From Oceanicella sp. SM1341 (GTDB lineage Bacteria > Pseudomonadota > Alphaproteobacteria > Rhodobacterales > Rhodobacteraceae), in NCBI RefSeq assembly GCF_003448965.1, contig NZ_QRGC01000002.1, positions 1 to 64,000 of the forward strand: a stretch of DNA of 64,000 nt. Direction: 5' to 3'. Below, piece after piece: positions 50,249-59,818 of the stretch. The notes under the pieces were generated by a model. That model did not search any database. It was not told the origin of the DNA and saw only the letters and a list, made by a program, of their open reading frames with translations. Position 1 is the first letter of the stretch; every line of letters begins with the position of its first letter. The position numbers and the translations under genes were made by a program.

Positions 50249-51880
50249 TCAGGCCGCGGCCGCCCCGGCCCCCGGCCGCTCGCCGGGCAGCCAGAACCAG
50301 CGCAGTGCCTCCGCCTCGGCCGGAAGCGCCGGGGCCTCCGCCGCCGTGACAGGCGCATCCGCCAGCCGCTCCGCCTCCGCGAGGCAGGCCGCGAAATCGG
50401 GCGCCGCAAGCGCGGGCGGTGCCGCGCCCCACAGCGCGCTGAGCGAGGCGGGCGCGGCGGGGCCTTCGCCCCTGGCCCGCCAGGTGCCGCTCGCGGCATC
50501 GACCGTGTATCGCGGCAGGAAGGCCGCCCCGCGCCGGGCGATGAAGCGCAGCGCCTCGGCCAGCGCGTCCACCGTCTCCTCCGCCTGGAAATAGTTCACC
50601 CCCAGCCGCACCCAGCCGGGGCGGAACAGCGCGCGGCCCGCCGCCACCTGTGCGGCATGGGCGCGGGCGCGCTCCGGCCCGATGCCGAGCAGCGCGTGGC
50701 CGTAGGGCCCGGCGCAGGAGCAGCCGCCGCGGGCTTGGATGCCGAAGAGATCGTTGAGCAGCGCCACGGTGAAATTGTGGTGCAGCAGCCGCGCGCCGGC
50801 GCGGATGTTGAGCGCGAACACCCCGAAGCGCTCCGCCTCGCGGGGGCCGAGCATCTCCACCTCCGGCAGGCGGTCGAGCGCTGCGGTGAGGCGCGCCACA
50901 TGCGCGCGCTCCAGCGCCGCGATGCGGCCCGCGCCCACGGCGGATTTCAGCTCCAGCACCATGCCGGCGCGGATGTTGCCGAGAATGTCGGGCGTGCCCG
51001 CCTCCTCCCGCCGCTCGATGTCGCGCACGAAGACATGGCTGGTCTCGGTCACGTAGCTCACCGTGCCGCCGCCGGCGATGCCCGGGCAGGCGGAGCGGAA
51101 CAGTGCCCGGTCCGCCACCAGCACGCCCGAGGCGCCGGGCCCGCCGACGAACTTGTGCGGCGAGAGCAGGATGGCGTCGATCCCGTCGGCAGCGCCGGGG
51201 GCGCTCTCGGCCATGTCGATCGGCATGTAGGGCCCGCCGGCGGCGAAATCGCACACGAACACCGCCCCCGCGCCGTGCAGCACCCGCGCGAGGCCGCGCA
51301 GGTCCGACGTGACACCGGTGACGTTGGAGGCGGCGGAGAAGGCGCCGATCTTCAGCCCCGCGCCCGCGTGGCGGGCGAGGGCGGCGCGCAGGCTGTCGAG
51401 GCAGATCCGCCCCGCGGCGTCGAGGGCGATGCGCTCGGTCTGCGCGCCGCATTCGCGCCAGGGCAGGTCGTTGGAATGGTGCTCGTAGGGGCCGATGAAC
51501 ACCACGGTGTCGGGGCCGGGCGCGAGGCCGCGCACCAGCCTGTCGGCCGCGCCCGTGGCGCCGGCGCCGGCGAAGATCACCGCGTGGCGCGGCTCGGCGC
51601 CCACCGCGCGGCGCACCGCGGCGCGGGCGGCCTCGCGCAGGCGGGTGGTCTCGCGCCCGGTGGCGGAGGTTTCGGTATGGGTGTTGGCGTAGAGCGGGAG
51701 GACGCGGGCGCGCATCGCCTCCTCGATGAAGTCGAGCCCGCGGCCGGAGGCCACGTAATCGGCGTAGATCAGCCGGCGCGGGCCGAAGGGCCCCTCCACC
51801 GCGTCGCCTTCGCCGATCACGCCTTCGCGGATGCGGGTGACGAGGGCCTCCGGGCAGGCGGGAACGGGGGCAATGGGCAT
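50249..51880 (-). CDS. Class V aminotransferase (cysteine desulfurase-like)
   Basis: A 543-aa PLP enzyme. The N-terminal part has YADYVASGRGLDFIEE and YANTHTETSATGRETTRLREAA, as in SufS/IscS-type enzymes. The PLP-lysine motif is LLSPHKFVGGPGASG and a conserved Cys lies in QARGGCSCAGPYGHALL. A C-terminal extension (about 440-543) is not part of the standard fold. Start at 51880 (CGGAG about 9 bases upstream); a longer reading to 51898 or 51967 lacks a ribosome site. Divergent from an Lrp-family gene. Substrate undetermined: it may be a desulfurase or a selenocysteine-lyase-like enzyme. Confidence 0.85.
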   Translation of the reverse strand: MPIAPVPACPEALVTRIREGVIGEGDAVEGPFGPRRLIYADYVASGRGLDFIEEAMRARVLPLYANTHTETSATGRETTRLREAARAAVRRAVGAEPRHAVIFAGAGATGAADRLVRGLAPGPDTVVFIGPYEHHSNDLPWRECGAQTERIALDAAGRICLDSLRAALARHAGAGLKIGAFSAASNVTGVTSDLRGLARVLHGAGAVFVCDFAAGGPYMPIDMAESAPGAADGIDAILLSPHKFVGGPGASGVLVADRALFRSACPGIAGGGTVSYVTETSHVFVRDIERREEAGTPDILGNIRAGMVLELKSAVGAGRIAALERAHVARLTAALDRLPEVEMLGPREAERFGVFALNIRAGARLLHHNFTVALLNDLFGIQARGGCSCAGPYGHALLGIGPERARAHAAQVAAGRALFRPGWVRLGVNYFQAEETVDALAEALRFIARRGAAFLPRYTVDAASGTWRARGEGPAAPASLSALWGAAPPALAAPDFAACLAEAERLADAPVTAAEAPALPAEAEALRWFWLPGERPGAGAAAA

Positions 51881-51928
51881 GGGGCGGCTCCGGGGCATCT
51901 GCGGGACAGGTTTTGCGGGAAATCGTGT

Positions 51929-51938
51929 GAAATATTTC
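51929..51938. promoter_or_regulatory. Palindrome in the aminotransferase/Lrp divergent region
   Basis: GAAATATTTC is a perfect 10-bp palindrome in an AT-richer stretch 49 bp before the aminotransferase start and about 200 bp before the Lrp-type gene. It resembles an Lrp/AsnC-type half-site pair, but the assignment is a guess. Confidence 0.45.
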
Positions 51939-52133
51939 TGGCCTGCCTTCGGGGTGAAAGTCAACACACAGTTCTCTCAAACTTGATCATCGTAGTATGG
52001 AGATGCGTGATACCCTTGAGGCGTGGCATGGCGTTCCGATCCGGGTTGGCGGGGCGTCGGCTGCCTGCCGGGCATGGCGCTGCGCCGCAGCAGAGGGCAG
52101 ACTGGGGCCGAGGGGAATCCTGGGGGAACGGCT

Positions 52134-52619
52134 ATGTTCGATGCGACGGACCAGAGAATTCTGGAGATCCTGCAGCGCGATGCGGATTATCCGGTGGCGC
52201 GGATCGCCGAGGAGGTGGGCCTGTCCAAGACCCCCTGCTGGCGCCGCATCCGCCGGCTGGAGGAGCTGGGCGTGCTGCGCCGCCGCGTGGCGCTGGTGGA
52301 CCATGCCAAGGCCAACCTGCCGATGACCGTGTTCATCGGCGTGAAGGCGCCGCGCCATGAGGTGCAGTGGCTCGATGCCTTCAAGGCGCTGGTGGAGGAG
52401 ACCGAGGAGATCGTCGAGGCCTACCGTCTCACCGGGCGGACCGACTACATCCTCAAGATCGTGGTGCCGGACATCGCCCGCTACGACCTCGTCTACAAGC
52501 GGATGATCGCCCGGCTGGAGTTTTCCGAGGTGAATTCCTCCATCGCGATGGAGGAGATGAAGTTCACCACCGCCGTGCCGGTGAAATACCTCGCCACCGG
52601 GGGCGGCGAGGAGGGCTGA
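52134..52619 (+). CDS. Lrp/AsnC-family transcriptional regulator
   Basis: A 161-aa feast/famine regulator. The N-terminal HTH is ATDQRILEILQRDADYPVARIAEEVGLSKTPCWRRIRRLEELGVL and the C-terminal RAM domain is EVQWLDAFKALVEETEEIVEAYRLTGRTDYILKIV. GGGGGA six bases upstream supports the start at 52134; the longer frame to 52023 is intergenic. Amino acids are the usual ligands. Divergent from the class V aminotransferase, which is its most likely target. Its 3' end lies six bases from nasA on the other strand. Confidence 0.92.
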   Translation: MFDATDQRILEILQRDADYPVARIAEEVGLSKTPCWRRIRRLEELGVLRRRVALVDHAKANLPMTVFIGVKAPRHEVQWLDAFKALVEETEEIVEAYRLTGRTDYILKIVVPDIARYDLVYKRMIARLEFSEVNSSIAMEEMKFTTAVPVKYLATGGGEEG

Positions 52620-52625
52620 GGCGCC

Positions 52626-55277
52626 TCACTCCGCCGCCATCCTGTCACGCCCCGCGGCGGCGATGAGGGCGCGCAGCTCGGGCTTGCAGGAGCCGCAGTT
52701 GGTGCCGGCCTGCAGCGCCTCGCCCACCGCCTCCACCGTGAGCAGGCCGCGGGCGCGGATCGCCTCGGTGATGGTGTTCACGCCCACGTTGAAACAGGCG
52801 CAGACCGTGGGCCCGGGGTCGGTGCGGCCGGCGCCGGGGCGGCCGGCGAGGATGTCTCCCGGGCTGCCGTCCTCCGCCTCGAGCGCGCCGCTCACGAAAT
52901 CCCGCGCCACCGCGACCGGGGAGGGTGCGGCGTAGAACGCCCCGGCGATGCCGCCGCCGGGCGCGAGGAAGGCGATGCGCGCCTGGCCCAGCCCTGCGTC
53001 GAGGTAGGAGACCGCGACCGCCTCTGCCGGGATGCCGAGCAGGCGGCGGGCGTAGCCCTCCCAGTCCGGCGGGGTGCTCTCGCCGGCGAGCTCCAGCCGC
53101 CAGCCGTTCTCGGTGCGCGCCCGGGCCCAGTAGCCGCCGCGCGGCGCCGGGGCGTGGCGGGTGACGGCGAAGCCGAACCACACCGGGGCGAGGGCGCGCA
53201 GGCGCACCGCGGTGCGCTTGAGCTCCGGCTGGCCGGAGACCGGGTCGGTCTCGGCGGCCACCACGGCATCCACCCGGCCCTTGGAGCTCCACTCCCCGGT
53301 CCAGTGCATCGGCGCGAAGAGCACGCCGGCGGGGGTGCGGTCGGTGATGCGCACCCGGGCCACCATCTCGCCATGCGGGCTCTCGATGCGGGCGAGGGCG
53401 GCGGGGGCGAGGCCGGCGGCCGCGGCATCGGCCGGGTGCACCTCCACGAAGGGCTCGGCGAGATGGCGGCTCAGCCGGGCCGATTTCGCCGTGCGGGTCA
53501 TGGTGTGCCAGTGGTCGCGCACCCGGCCGGTGTTGAGCAGCAGCGGGTAGTCCGCGCTCACCGCGTTGGGGCTGGTGCGGGGGCTGAGCGGCAGCATGCG
53601 GCCGCGGCCGTCCGGGGTGAAGAAGCCGCCCTCGGCGAAGAAGCGCCCGCCGGCGGGGCCCGCGGCGGGCACCGGCCAGTGCTGCGGCGCGAGGGCGTCG
53701 TAGCGCGCGTCAGAGAGCCCGGTGAGGCCGCCGAGGTCGAAATCCTTCCCCTCCCGCGCCGCGAGGCCGGAGAGGGCGGCGTATTCGCGGAAGATCTCGG
53801 CCGGGCCGGAATAGTCGAAGCCGGCGCCGAAGCCCATGCGGGCGGCGACATCGCAGATGATGCGCCAGTCGGCCCGCGCCTCGCCCGGGGCGGGCAGGAA
53901 GGCGCGCTGGCGCGAGATGCGGCGCTCGGAATTGGTCACCGTGCCGTCCTTCTCGCCCCAGCCGGTGGCGGGCAGCAGCACGTCGGCGAGGCGGGTGGTG
54001 TCGGTGTCGGCCATCATGTCGGAGACCACGACGAACTCGCAGGTGCGGATGGCCTCGGCCACGTGGTCGGCCCGCGGCATCGACACGGCGGGGTTTGTGC
54101 ACATCACCCAGAGCGCCTTGATGCGCCCCGTGGCGCAGGCGTCGAACAGGTCGACCGCCTTCAACCCGGCGCGCTCGGGCAGGCGCGGGCTGTCCCAGAA
54201 GCCGCGGACGAGGGCGCGGTGGCGCTCGTTCTCGATGTCGAGATGGCAGGCGAGCATGTTGGCGAGCCCGCCCACCTCGCGCCCGCCCATCGCGTTGGGC
54301 TGGCCGGTGACCGAGAAGGGCGAGGCGCCGGGCTTGCCGATGCGGCCCGTGGCGAGGTGGCAGTTGAGGATGGCGTTCACCTTGTCGGTGCCGTCCGTCG
54401 CCTGGTTCACCCCCTGGGAGTAGACGGTGACGACGCGCGGCGTGCCGATCCACATCTCGTGGAAGGCGGCGATCTCGGCCGCCGTGAGGCCGGTGGCGCG
54501 GGCGGTCTCCTCGGGCGTCGCGTAGCGGGCGGCGGCGAAGGCCTCCTCCGCGCCCGAGACATGGGCGGCGAGCCAGGCCGCGTCCTGCGCGCCACGGGCG
54601 CCGATCTCGCGCAGCAGGCTGTTGAACAGCGTCACGTCCGAGCCGGGCGCGAGGGCGAGGTGCAGGTCGGCCGCCTCGGCGCTGTTGGTGCGGCGCGGGT
54701 CGATGGTGATGATCTTCGTGCCGCGCGCGGCGCGGGCGGCGAGCAGGCGCTGCATCAGCACCGGGTGGCACCAGGCGAGGTTGGAGCCCACCAGCACCAC
54801 GAGGTCGGCCTCCTCGAGGTCCTCGTAGGTGCCGGGCACGGTGTCGGTGCCGAAGGCGCGCTTGTGGCCCGCCACGGAGGAGGCCATGCACAGGCGCGAG
54901 TTGGTGTCGATGTTGGCCGAGCCGATCCAGCCCTTCATCAGCTTGTTGGCGACGTAGTAATCCTCCGTCAGCAGCTGGCCGGAGACGTAGAAACCCACCG
55001 AATCCGGCCCGTGCTCGGCGATGGTGGCGGCGAAGCGTTGGGCCACCAGCCCCAGCGCCTCGTCCCAGCCGGCGGCGCGCCCGGCGATGCGGGGGGTGAG
55101 GAGCCGGCCCTCGAGCGAGAGGGTTTCGCCCAGGGCCGCCCCCTTGGAGCACAGCCGGCCGAAGTTGGCCGGATGCGCCGGGTCGCCCTTCACCAGGGCG
55201 CTGTCGGGGCCGGTGGGGGTGGCGATCACCCCGCAGCCGACGCCGCAGTAGGGGCATGTGGTGCAGACCTGGGTCAT
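52626..55277 (-). CDS. nasA: Assimilatory nitrate reductase catalytic subunit
   Basis: An 883-aa cytoplasmic molybdenum-bis-MGD enzyme reducing nitrate to nitrite. The [4Fe-4S] ligands start in CTTCPYCGVGC (Cys8, Cys11, Cys15) with the fourth in GRLCSKG. The domain core carries TNSRLCMASSVAGHK and the M-cofactor segments. The C-terminal BFD-like [2Fe-2S] module has CACFNVGVNTITEAI and GTNCGSCKPEL, found in NasA enzymes that take electrons from NasB or ferredoxin. Start at 55277 sits directly at the conserved N-terminus; earlier in-frame starts are not. Last gene of the nas operon. Confidence 0.96.
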   Translation of the reverse strand: MTQVCTTCPYCGVGCGVIATPTGPDSALVKGDPAHPANFGRLCSKGAALGETLSLEGRLLTPRIAGRAAGWDEALGLVAQRFAATIAEHGPDSVGFYVSGQLLTEDYYVANKLMKGWIGSANIDTNSRLCMASSVAGHKRAFGTDTVPGTYEDLEEADLVVLVGSNLAWCHPVLMQRLLAARAARGTKIITIDPRRTNSAEAADLHLALAPGSDVTLFNSLLREIGARGAQDAAWLAAHVSGAEEAFAAARYATPEETARATGLTAAEIAAFHEMWIGTPRVVTVYSQGVNQATDGTDKVNAILNCHLATGRIGKPGASPFSVTGQPNAMGGREVGGLANMLACHLDIENERHRALVRGFWDSPRLPERAGLKAVDLFDACATGRIKALWVMCTNPAVSMPRADHVAEAIRTCEFVVVSDMMADTDTTRLADVLLPATGWGEKDGTVTNSERRISRQRAFLPAPGEARADWRIICDVAARMGFGAGFDYSGPAEIFREYAALSGLAAREGKDFDLGGLTGLSDARYDALAPQHWPVPAAGPAGGRFFAEGGFFTPDGRGRMLPLSPRTSPNAVSADYPLLLNTGRVRDHWHTMTRTAKSARLSRHLAEPFVEVHPADAAAAGLAPAALARIESPHGEMVARVRITDRTPAGVLFAPMHWTGEWSSKGRVDAVVAAETDPVSGQPELKRTAVRLRALAPVWFGFAVTRHAPAPRGGYWARARTENGWRLELAGESTPPDWEGYARRLLGIPAEAVAVSYLDAGLGQARIAFLAPGGGIAGAFYAAPSPVAVARDFVSGALEAEDGSPGDILAGRPGAGRTDPGPTVCACFNVGVNTITEAIRARGLLTVEAVGEALQAGTNCGSCKPELRALIAAAGRDRMAAE

Positions 55278-55302
55278 GGCCGTCTCTCCCGCGCGGGACA
55301 TG

Positions 55303-55641
55303 TTACTGCGCCGCGAGCCGCGCGGCGAGGCTGCTCGCATCGAGCAGGATGCGCCCGCCGCGCACCTGCACCGGGTAGGTCGCCACCCCACCCTCGTCCG
55401 CGCCGGTGGCGCGGCCGGTGGAAAGGTCGATCACCCAGTTGTGCAGCGGGCAGGTGACCGAGCGCCCGTGCTGGATGCCGTTGGAGAGCGGGCCCTTCTT
55501 GTGCGGGCAGGCGTCGTCGAGGGCGAAGACCTCGTCCTCCGCCGTGCGGAACACCGCGACGCAGCCCACGTGGGTGCGCAGCACCCTCGCGCCCTGGGAG
55601 GGGATGTCCTCGAGCGCGCCGATGTCGATGAAATCGTTCAT
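55303..55641 (-). CDS. nirD: Nitrite reductase small subunit, Rieske-type NirD
   Basis: A 112-aa [2Fe-2S] protein. The Rieske ligands are in ACPHKKGPLS and TCPLHNW, with the family start DIGALEDIPSQGARVL. It assists the NirB large subunit. Overlaps nirB by four bases (ATGA) and precedes nasA by 25 bp. Confidence 0.94.
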   Translation of the reverse strand: MNDFIDIGALEDIPSQGARVLRTHVGCVAVFRTAEDEVFALDDACPHKKGPLSNGIQHGRSVTCPLHNWVIDLSTGRATGADEGGVATYPVQVRGGRILLDASSLAARLAAQ

Positions 55642-58079
55642 TCTGCTGCCACCTGTGTCAGGTCCGCCAGGGGGGCGAACTCGTGGGAATCGGTGCCGCG
55701 CACGCGCTCGGCCCAGGGGTCCTTCTGATGGAATTTCTGGGAGTGGAAGAAGCGCGCGGTCAGCGCCTTGCGGCTCTCCTCGTTCTCCACCACCTGCTGC
55801 TTCACCCAATCGAGGCCGACCTTCGCGATCCACTTGTAGGGCCGGTGCAGGTACTGGGCGTTTTCGCGGTAGAGCTGGTAGAAGGCGGCGCAGTATTCGA
55901 TCGCCTCCTCTTCGGTCTTCACGGTGCACAGGAGCTCGGTCTGGCGCACGTCGAGGCCGGCGGCCCCGCCGACATGGAGCTGGTAGCCCTCGGCCACGCA
56001 GACCACGCCGAAATCCTTGCAGGTGGCCTCGGCGCAGTTGCGCGGGCAGCCGGAGACCGCGAGCTTGAACTTGTGCGGCGACCAGGCGCCCCAGAGCGCC
56101 TTTTCCAGCTTGATCCCCAGCCCCGTGCTGTCCTGCGTGCCGAAGCGGCAGTGCTCTGTTCCCACGCAGGTTTTCACCGTGCGCAGCCCCTTCGCGTAGG
56201 CATGGCCCGAGACCATGCCGGCGGCGTTGAGATCGGCCCAGACCGCGGGGAGGTCTTCCTTGCGCACGCCCAGGAGGTCGATGCGCTGGCCGCCGGTGAC
56301 CTTCACCGTGGGGATGGCGAATTTCTCCGCCACGTCGGCGATGGCGCGCAGCTCGGCCGCGTTGGTGATGCCGCCCCACATGCGCGGCACCACCGAGTAG
56401 GTGCCATCCTTCTGGATGTTGGCGTGCACGCGCTCGTTGATGAAGCGGCTCTTGCCGTGGTCCTCGTATTCGCCGGGCCATTCGCACAGCAGGTAGTAGT
56501 TGAGCGCCGGGCGGCAGGAGGCGCAGCCGCCGGAGCTCTTCCACTGCAGCGCCTGCTGCACCTCGGGGATCGACTTCAGCGCCTGCGCGCGGATGAGCTT
56601 GCGCACCTCGTCGTGGCTGTGGTCGGTGCATTTGCACATGCCGCTGGCGGCGGGCAGCACGAAATCGTCGCCCAGGGTGAGGGCCACCACCTTTTCCGTG
56701 AGCCCCGCGCAGGAGCCGCAGGAGGTGGAGGCCTTGGTGACGGCCTTCACCGCGTCGAGGCTTTTGGCGCCCCCGTCGATGGCGGCGATGATCTGCCCCT
56801 TGCACACGCCGTTGCAGCCGCAGATCTCCGCATCATCCGGCAAGGCTGCAACGGCCGCCATAGGGTCCAGCGTGGCCCCCCCGGCGAAATTCGGGCCGAA
56901 GATCAGCGTGTCGCGGATCTCGGAGATATCCTCGCGCGCCTTGATCTTGCTCAGGAACCAGCCGCCGTCGGCGGTGTCGCCGTACATCACGGCGCCGAGG
57001 ATGCGCCCCTCCTCCAGTACCAGGCGCTTGTAGACGCCGCGCATCGCGTCGCGGAACACGATCTCCTCGCGGCCGGGGCCCTCGGCGAAATCGCCGGCGG
57101 AGAACAGGTCGCAGCCGGTCACCTTGAGCTTGGTGGAGATCTCCACCGGGGTGAAGGCGGCCTCCTGCCCGGTGAGGGTTTTCGCCACCACCTTCGCCTG
57201 GTCGTAGAGCGGGGCGACGAGCCCGTAGCACACGCCCTCGTGCTCGACGCATTCGCCCACCGCGAGGATGTTCTCGTCGGAGGTCACCATCGCGTCGTCC
57301 ACCAGCACGCCGCGGTTGCAGGCGAGGCCGGCCTCGCGGGCGAGGGCGGAGGAGGGGCGGATGCCGGCGGCCATCACCACGATGTCGGCCGGGATCACCC
57401 GCCCGTCCTTGAGCAGCACGCCCTCCACCCGGCCCTGGCCGCGGATCTCGGCGGTATGGGCCTCGCACAGCACCTCGATGCCGCGGGCCTCCAGCGCGCG
57501 GGCGAGCAGGAAGGCGGCGGAGGCGTCGAGCTGGCGCTCCATCAGGTGCGGCATGATGTGGAGGACGGTCACCTCCATGCCGCGCATCTTCAGCCCCGCC
57601 GCGGCTTCCAGCCCCAGCAGCCCGCCGCCGATCACCACGGCGCGGGCGCCGGGCAGGCGGGAGGCGGCGAGCATCGCCTCCACGTCGTCGAGGTCGCGGT
57701 AGGCGAGCACGCCCGGCAGCTCGTGCCCCGGCACCGGGATGATGAACGGGGTCGAGCCGGTGGCGATCACCAGCTTGTCGTAAGGCGTCTCGCCGGTGGC
57801 GGTGATCACCACCTTGCGGGTGCGGTCGATGCCGGTCACCGCCTCGCCGAAGCGGGTGGTGACACCGTGCTCTGCATACCAGGCGGCGTCATGGGTGACG
57901 ATCTCCTCGTATGTCTTCTCGCCCGAGAGCACGGGGGAGAGCATGATGCGGTTGTAGTTGCCGCGCGGCTCGGCGCCGAAGAGGGTGACGTCATAGGCGC
58001 CGGGGGCGGTTTCGAAGAGATGTTCCAGCGCGCGGCCCGAGGCCATGCCCGCGCCGATGACAACCAGTTTCTGTCCCAT
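55638..58079 (-). CDS. nirB: Nitrite reductase [NAD(P)H] large subunit NirB
   Basis: An 813-aa siroheme enzyme reducing nitrite to ammonium. Order: FAD/NAD(P)H domain (GAGMASGRALEHL at the start, GGGLLGLEAAAGLK near 155), BFD [2Fe-2S] modules (CGCNGVCKGQIIAAI and STSCGSCAGL; CKCTDHSH and CASCRPALNYYL), and the sulfite/nitrite reductase half with siroheme-[4Fe-4S] ligands TCVGTEHCRFG and SGCPRNCAEA (Cys-x5-Cys and Cys-x3-Cys). All metal ligands are intact. Gap of 65 bp from the transporter ATPase gene. Confidence 0.96.
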   Translation of the reverse strand: MGQKLVVIGAGMASGRALEHLFETAPGAYDVTLFGAEPRGNYNRIMLSPVLSGEKTYEEIVTHDAAWYAEHGVTTRFGEAVTGIDRTRKVVITATGETPYDKLVIATGSTPFIIPVPGHELPGVLAYRDLDDVEAMLAASRLPGARAVVIGGGLLGLEAAAGLKMRGMEVTVLHIMPHLMERQLDASAAFLLARALEARGIEVLCEAHTAEIRGQGRVEGVLLKDGRVIPADIVVMAAGIRPSSALAREAGLACNRGVLVDDAMVTSDENILAVGECVEHEGVCYGLVAPLYDQAKVVAKTLTGQEAAFTPVEISTKLKVTGCDLFSAGDFAEGPGREEIVFRDAMRGVYKRLVLEEGRILGAVMYGDTADGGWFLSKIKAREDISEIRDTLIFGPNFAGGATLDPMAAVAALPDDAEICGCNGVCKGQIIAAIDGGAKSLDAVKAVTKASTSCGSCAGLTEKVVALTLGDDFVLPAASGMCKCTDHSHDEVRKLIRAQALKSIPEVQQALQWKSSGGCASCRPALNYYLLCEWPGEYEDHGKSRFINERVHANIQKDGTYSVVPRMWGGITNAAELRAIADVAEKFAIPTVKVTGGQRIDLLGVRKEDLPAVWADLNAAGMVSGHAYAKGLRTVKTCVGTEHCRFGTQDSTGLGIKLEKALWGAWSPHKFKLAVSGCPRNCAEATCKDFGVVCVAEGYQLHVGGAAGLDVRQTELLCTVKTEEEAIEYCAAFYQLYRENAQYLHRPYKWIAKVGLDWVKQQVVENEESRKALTARFFHSQKFHQKDPWAERVRGTDSHEFAPLADLTQVAAE

Positions 58080-58144
58080 GTCTGGGTCCTTTCCGGATGG
58101 ATGGCTCAGGGTTCGCCCTCCCCGCCGGGGGGAGGGCCGCGGTC

Positions 58145-59818
58145 TCAGGCGGCGTCGCGTTTCTTCGCGTGGCCGTGCTCGTAATCCTCGAGGAACTGCA
58201 GCACCTCGGCGCGGTAGGCGTAGTAGTCCGGGTGCTCGAGCAGGGCGCGGCGGGTGCGCGGGCGGGGCAGGGCCACGTCCATGATCTTGCCGATGCGCGC
58301 CCGCGGCCCGTTGGTCATCATCACCACCCGGTCGGAGAGCAGCACCGCCTCGTCGACGTCATGGGTGACGCAGATCGCGGTGACGCGGGTGCGCGACCAC
58401 ACCTCCATCAGCACCTCCTGCAGCTCCCAGCGGGTGAGGCTGTCGAGCATGCCGAAGGGCTCGTCGAGCAGCAGCAGCTTCGGCGAGAGCGCGAAGGCCC
58501 GCGCGATGCCGACCCGCTGGCGCATGCCGTTGGAGAGCTCCGAGGCCGGCTTGTGCATCGCATCCGCGAGGCCGACGCGCTCGAGGTAATACTCCACCAC
58601 GTCCTGGCGCTCCTGCCGGCTCGCCTTGGGGTAGACCTTGTCGACACCGATCGCCACGTTCTCGCGCGCGGTGAGCCAGGGGAACAGCGAGGGCGACTGG
58701 AAGACCACCGCGCGCTCCGGGTTCGCCCCCTCGACATGGCGGCCGTCGAGGATGATGCCGCCCTTCGAGATGCCGTTCAGCCCCGCCGCCATGGTGAGCG
58801 CGGTGGACTTGCCGCAGCCGGAATGGCCGATGATCGACACGAACTCGCCCTTGGCCAGCGTGAGGTCGAACCCCTCCACCACCGTGAGCGGGCCCTTCGG
58901 CGTGGGGTAGATCTTGTGGACGTCGGAAAACTGCAGGTAGCGGCTGTCGTCGCTGGCCGAGGCCGCGGCCTCGCGCAGCGCCTTCGGGGCGAGGTGGTGC
59001 ACCGCGGTGATGCCGGGCAGCACCCGGGTGTGGCCGGCGGCGGCGGTCATGCCCACTTCCATCAGGTACTGGGTCACCTTCGCGCGCAGGCTCTTGAACG
59101 CGGGGTCCGAGTTCATCGCCGTGCGGTCGCGCGGGCGGGGCAGGTTCACCTCGAAGGGGGCGGCCAGGGTGGCGTCCGGCCCGGGGTCGAGCGGGATGAT
59201 CCGGTCGGCGAGCAGGATGGCCTCGTCCACGTCGTTGGTGATCAGGATGACGGTCTTCTTCTCCGCCTGGCTGATCGCCTCCAGCTCGTCCTGCAGGTTG
59301 GCGCGGGTGAGCGCGTCGAGCGCGGAGAGCGGCTCATCGAGCAGGATCACCTCCGGCTGCATCGCCAGCGCCCGGGCCACCGACACGCGCTGCCGCATGC
59401 CGCCCGAGAGCTCGGCCGGCCGCCGCTCCGCCGCGTGGGCGAGGCCGACCATGCCGATGTAGCGCGCCACCAGCGCCGCCCGCTCGGCGCGGGACTTGCG
59501 CCTGTGCACCGCGTCCACCGCCAGGGCCACGTTGCCCTGCACCGTGAGCCAGGGCATCAGCGAGTAGGACTGGAACACCAGCCCGCGCTCCGGCCCCGGC
59601 CCCTCGATGGGGGCGGAGCGGAACAGCGCCTCGCCGGTGTCGGGCGTCTCGAGCCCGGCGAGAATGTTCATCAGCGTGGTCTTGCCGGAGCCGGAGAAGC
59701 CCACGATGGCCACGAATTCGCCTTCGGTGACGGAGAGGTTCACGTCGCGCAGCACCGGGGTGTTGCCATAGGCCTTGGAGACGTTGCGCAGTTCGAGAAT
59801 GGGTTTCATGACACTCAC
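58145..59818 (-). CDS. Nitrate ABC transporter ATPase, fused double domain (NrtC/NrtD-type)
   Basis: A 557-aa cytoplasmic protein with two ABC domains: domain 1 ([28 protein letters not shown]) and domain 2 from about 285 ([29 protein letters not shown]). Both carry intact Walker motifs. Cyanobacterial NrtC has a binding-protein-like C-terminus, but this protein has two ATPases instead, as in other alphaproteobacterial nitrate/taurine-type importers. Starts with GTG (59818) overlapping the permease stop as GTGA; ATG at 59809 is the alternative. Confidence 0.92.
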   Translation of the reverse strand: MSVMKPILELRNVSKAYGNTPVLRDVNLSVTEGEFVAIVGFSGSGKTTLMNILAGLETPDTGEALFRSAPIEGPGPERGLVFQSYSLMPWLTVQGNVALAVDAVHRRKSRAERAALVARYIGMVGLAHAAERRPAELSGGMRQRVSVARALAMQPEVILLDEPLSALDALTRANLQDELEAISQAEKKTVILITNDVDEAILLADRIIPLDPGPDATLAAPFEVNLPRPRDRTAMNSDPAFKSLRAKVTQYLMEVGMTAAAGHTRVLPGITAVHHLAPKALREAAASASDDSRYLQFSDVHKIYPTPKGPLTVVEGFDLTLAKGEFVSIIGHSGCGKSTALTMAAGLNGISKGGIILDGRHVEGANPERAVVFQSPSLFPWLTARENVAIGVDKVYPKASRQERQDVVEYYLERVGLADAMHKPASELSNGMRQRVGIARAFALSPKLLLLDEPFGMLDSLTRWELQEVLMEVWSRTRVTAICVTHDVDEAVLLSDRVVMMTNGPRARIGKIMDVALPRPRTRRALLEHPDYYAYRAEVLQFLEDYEHGHAKKRDAA

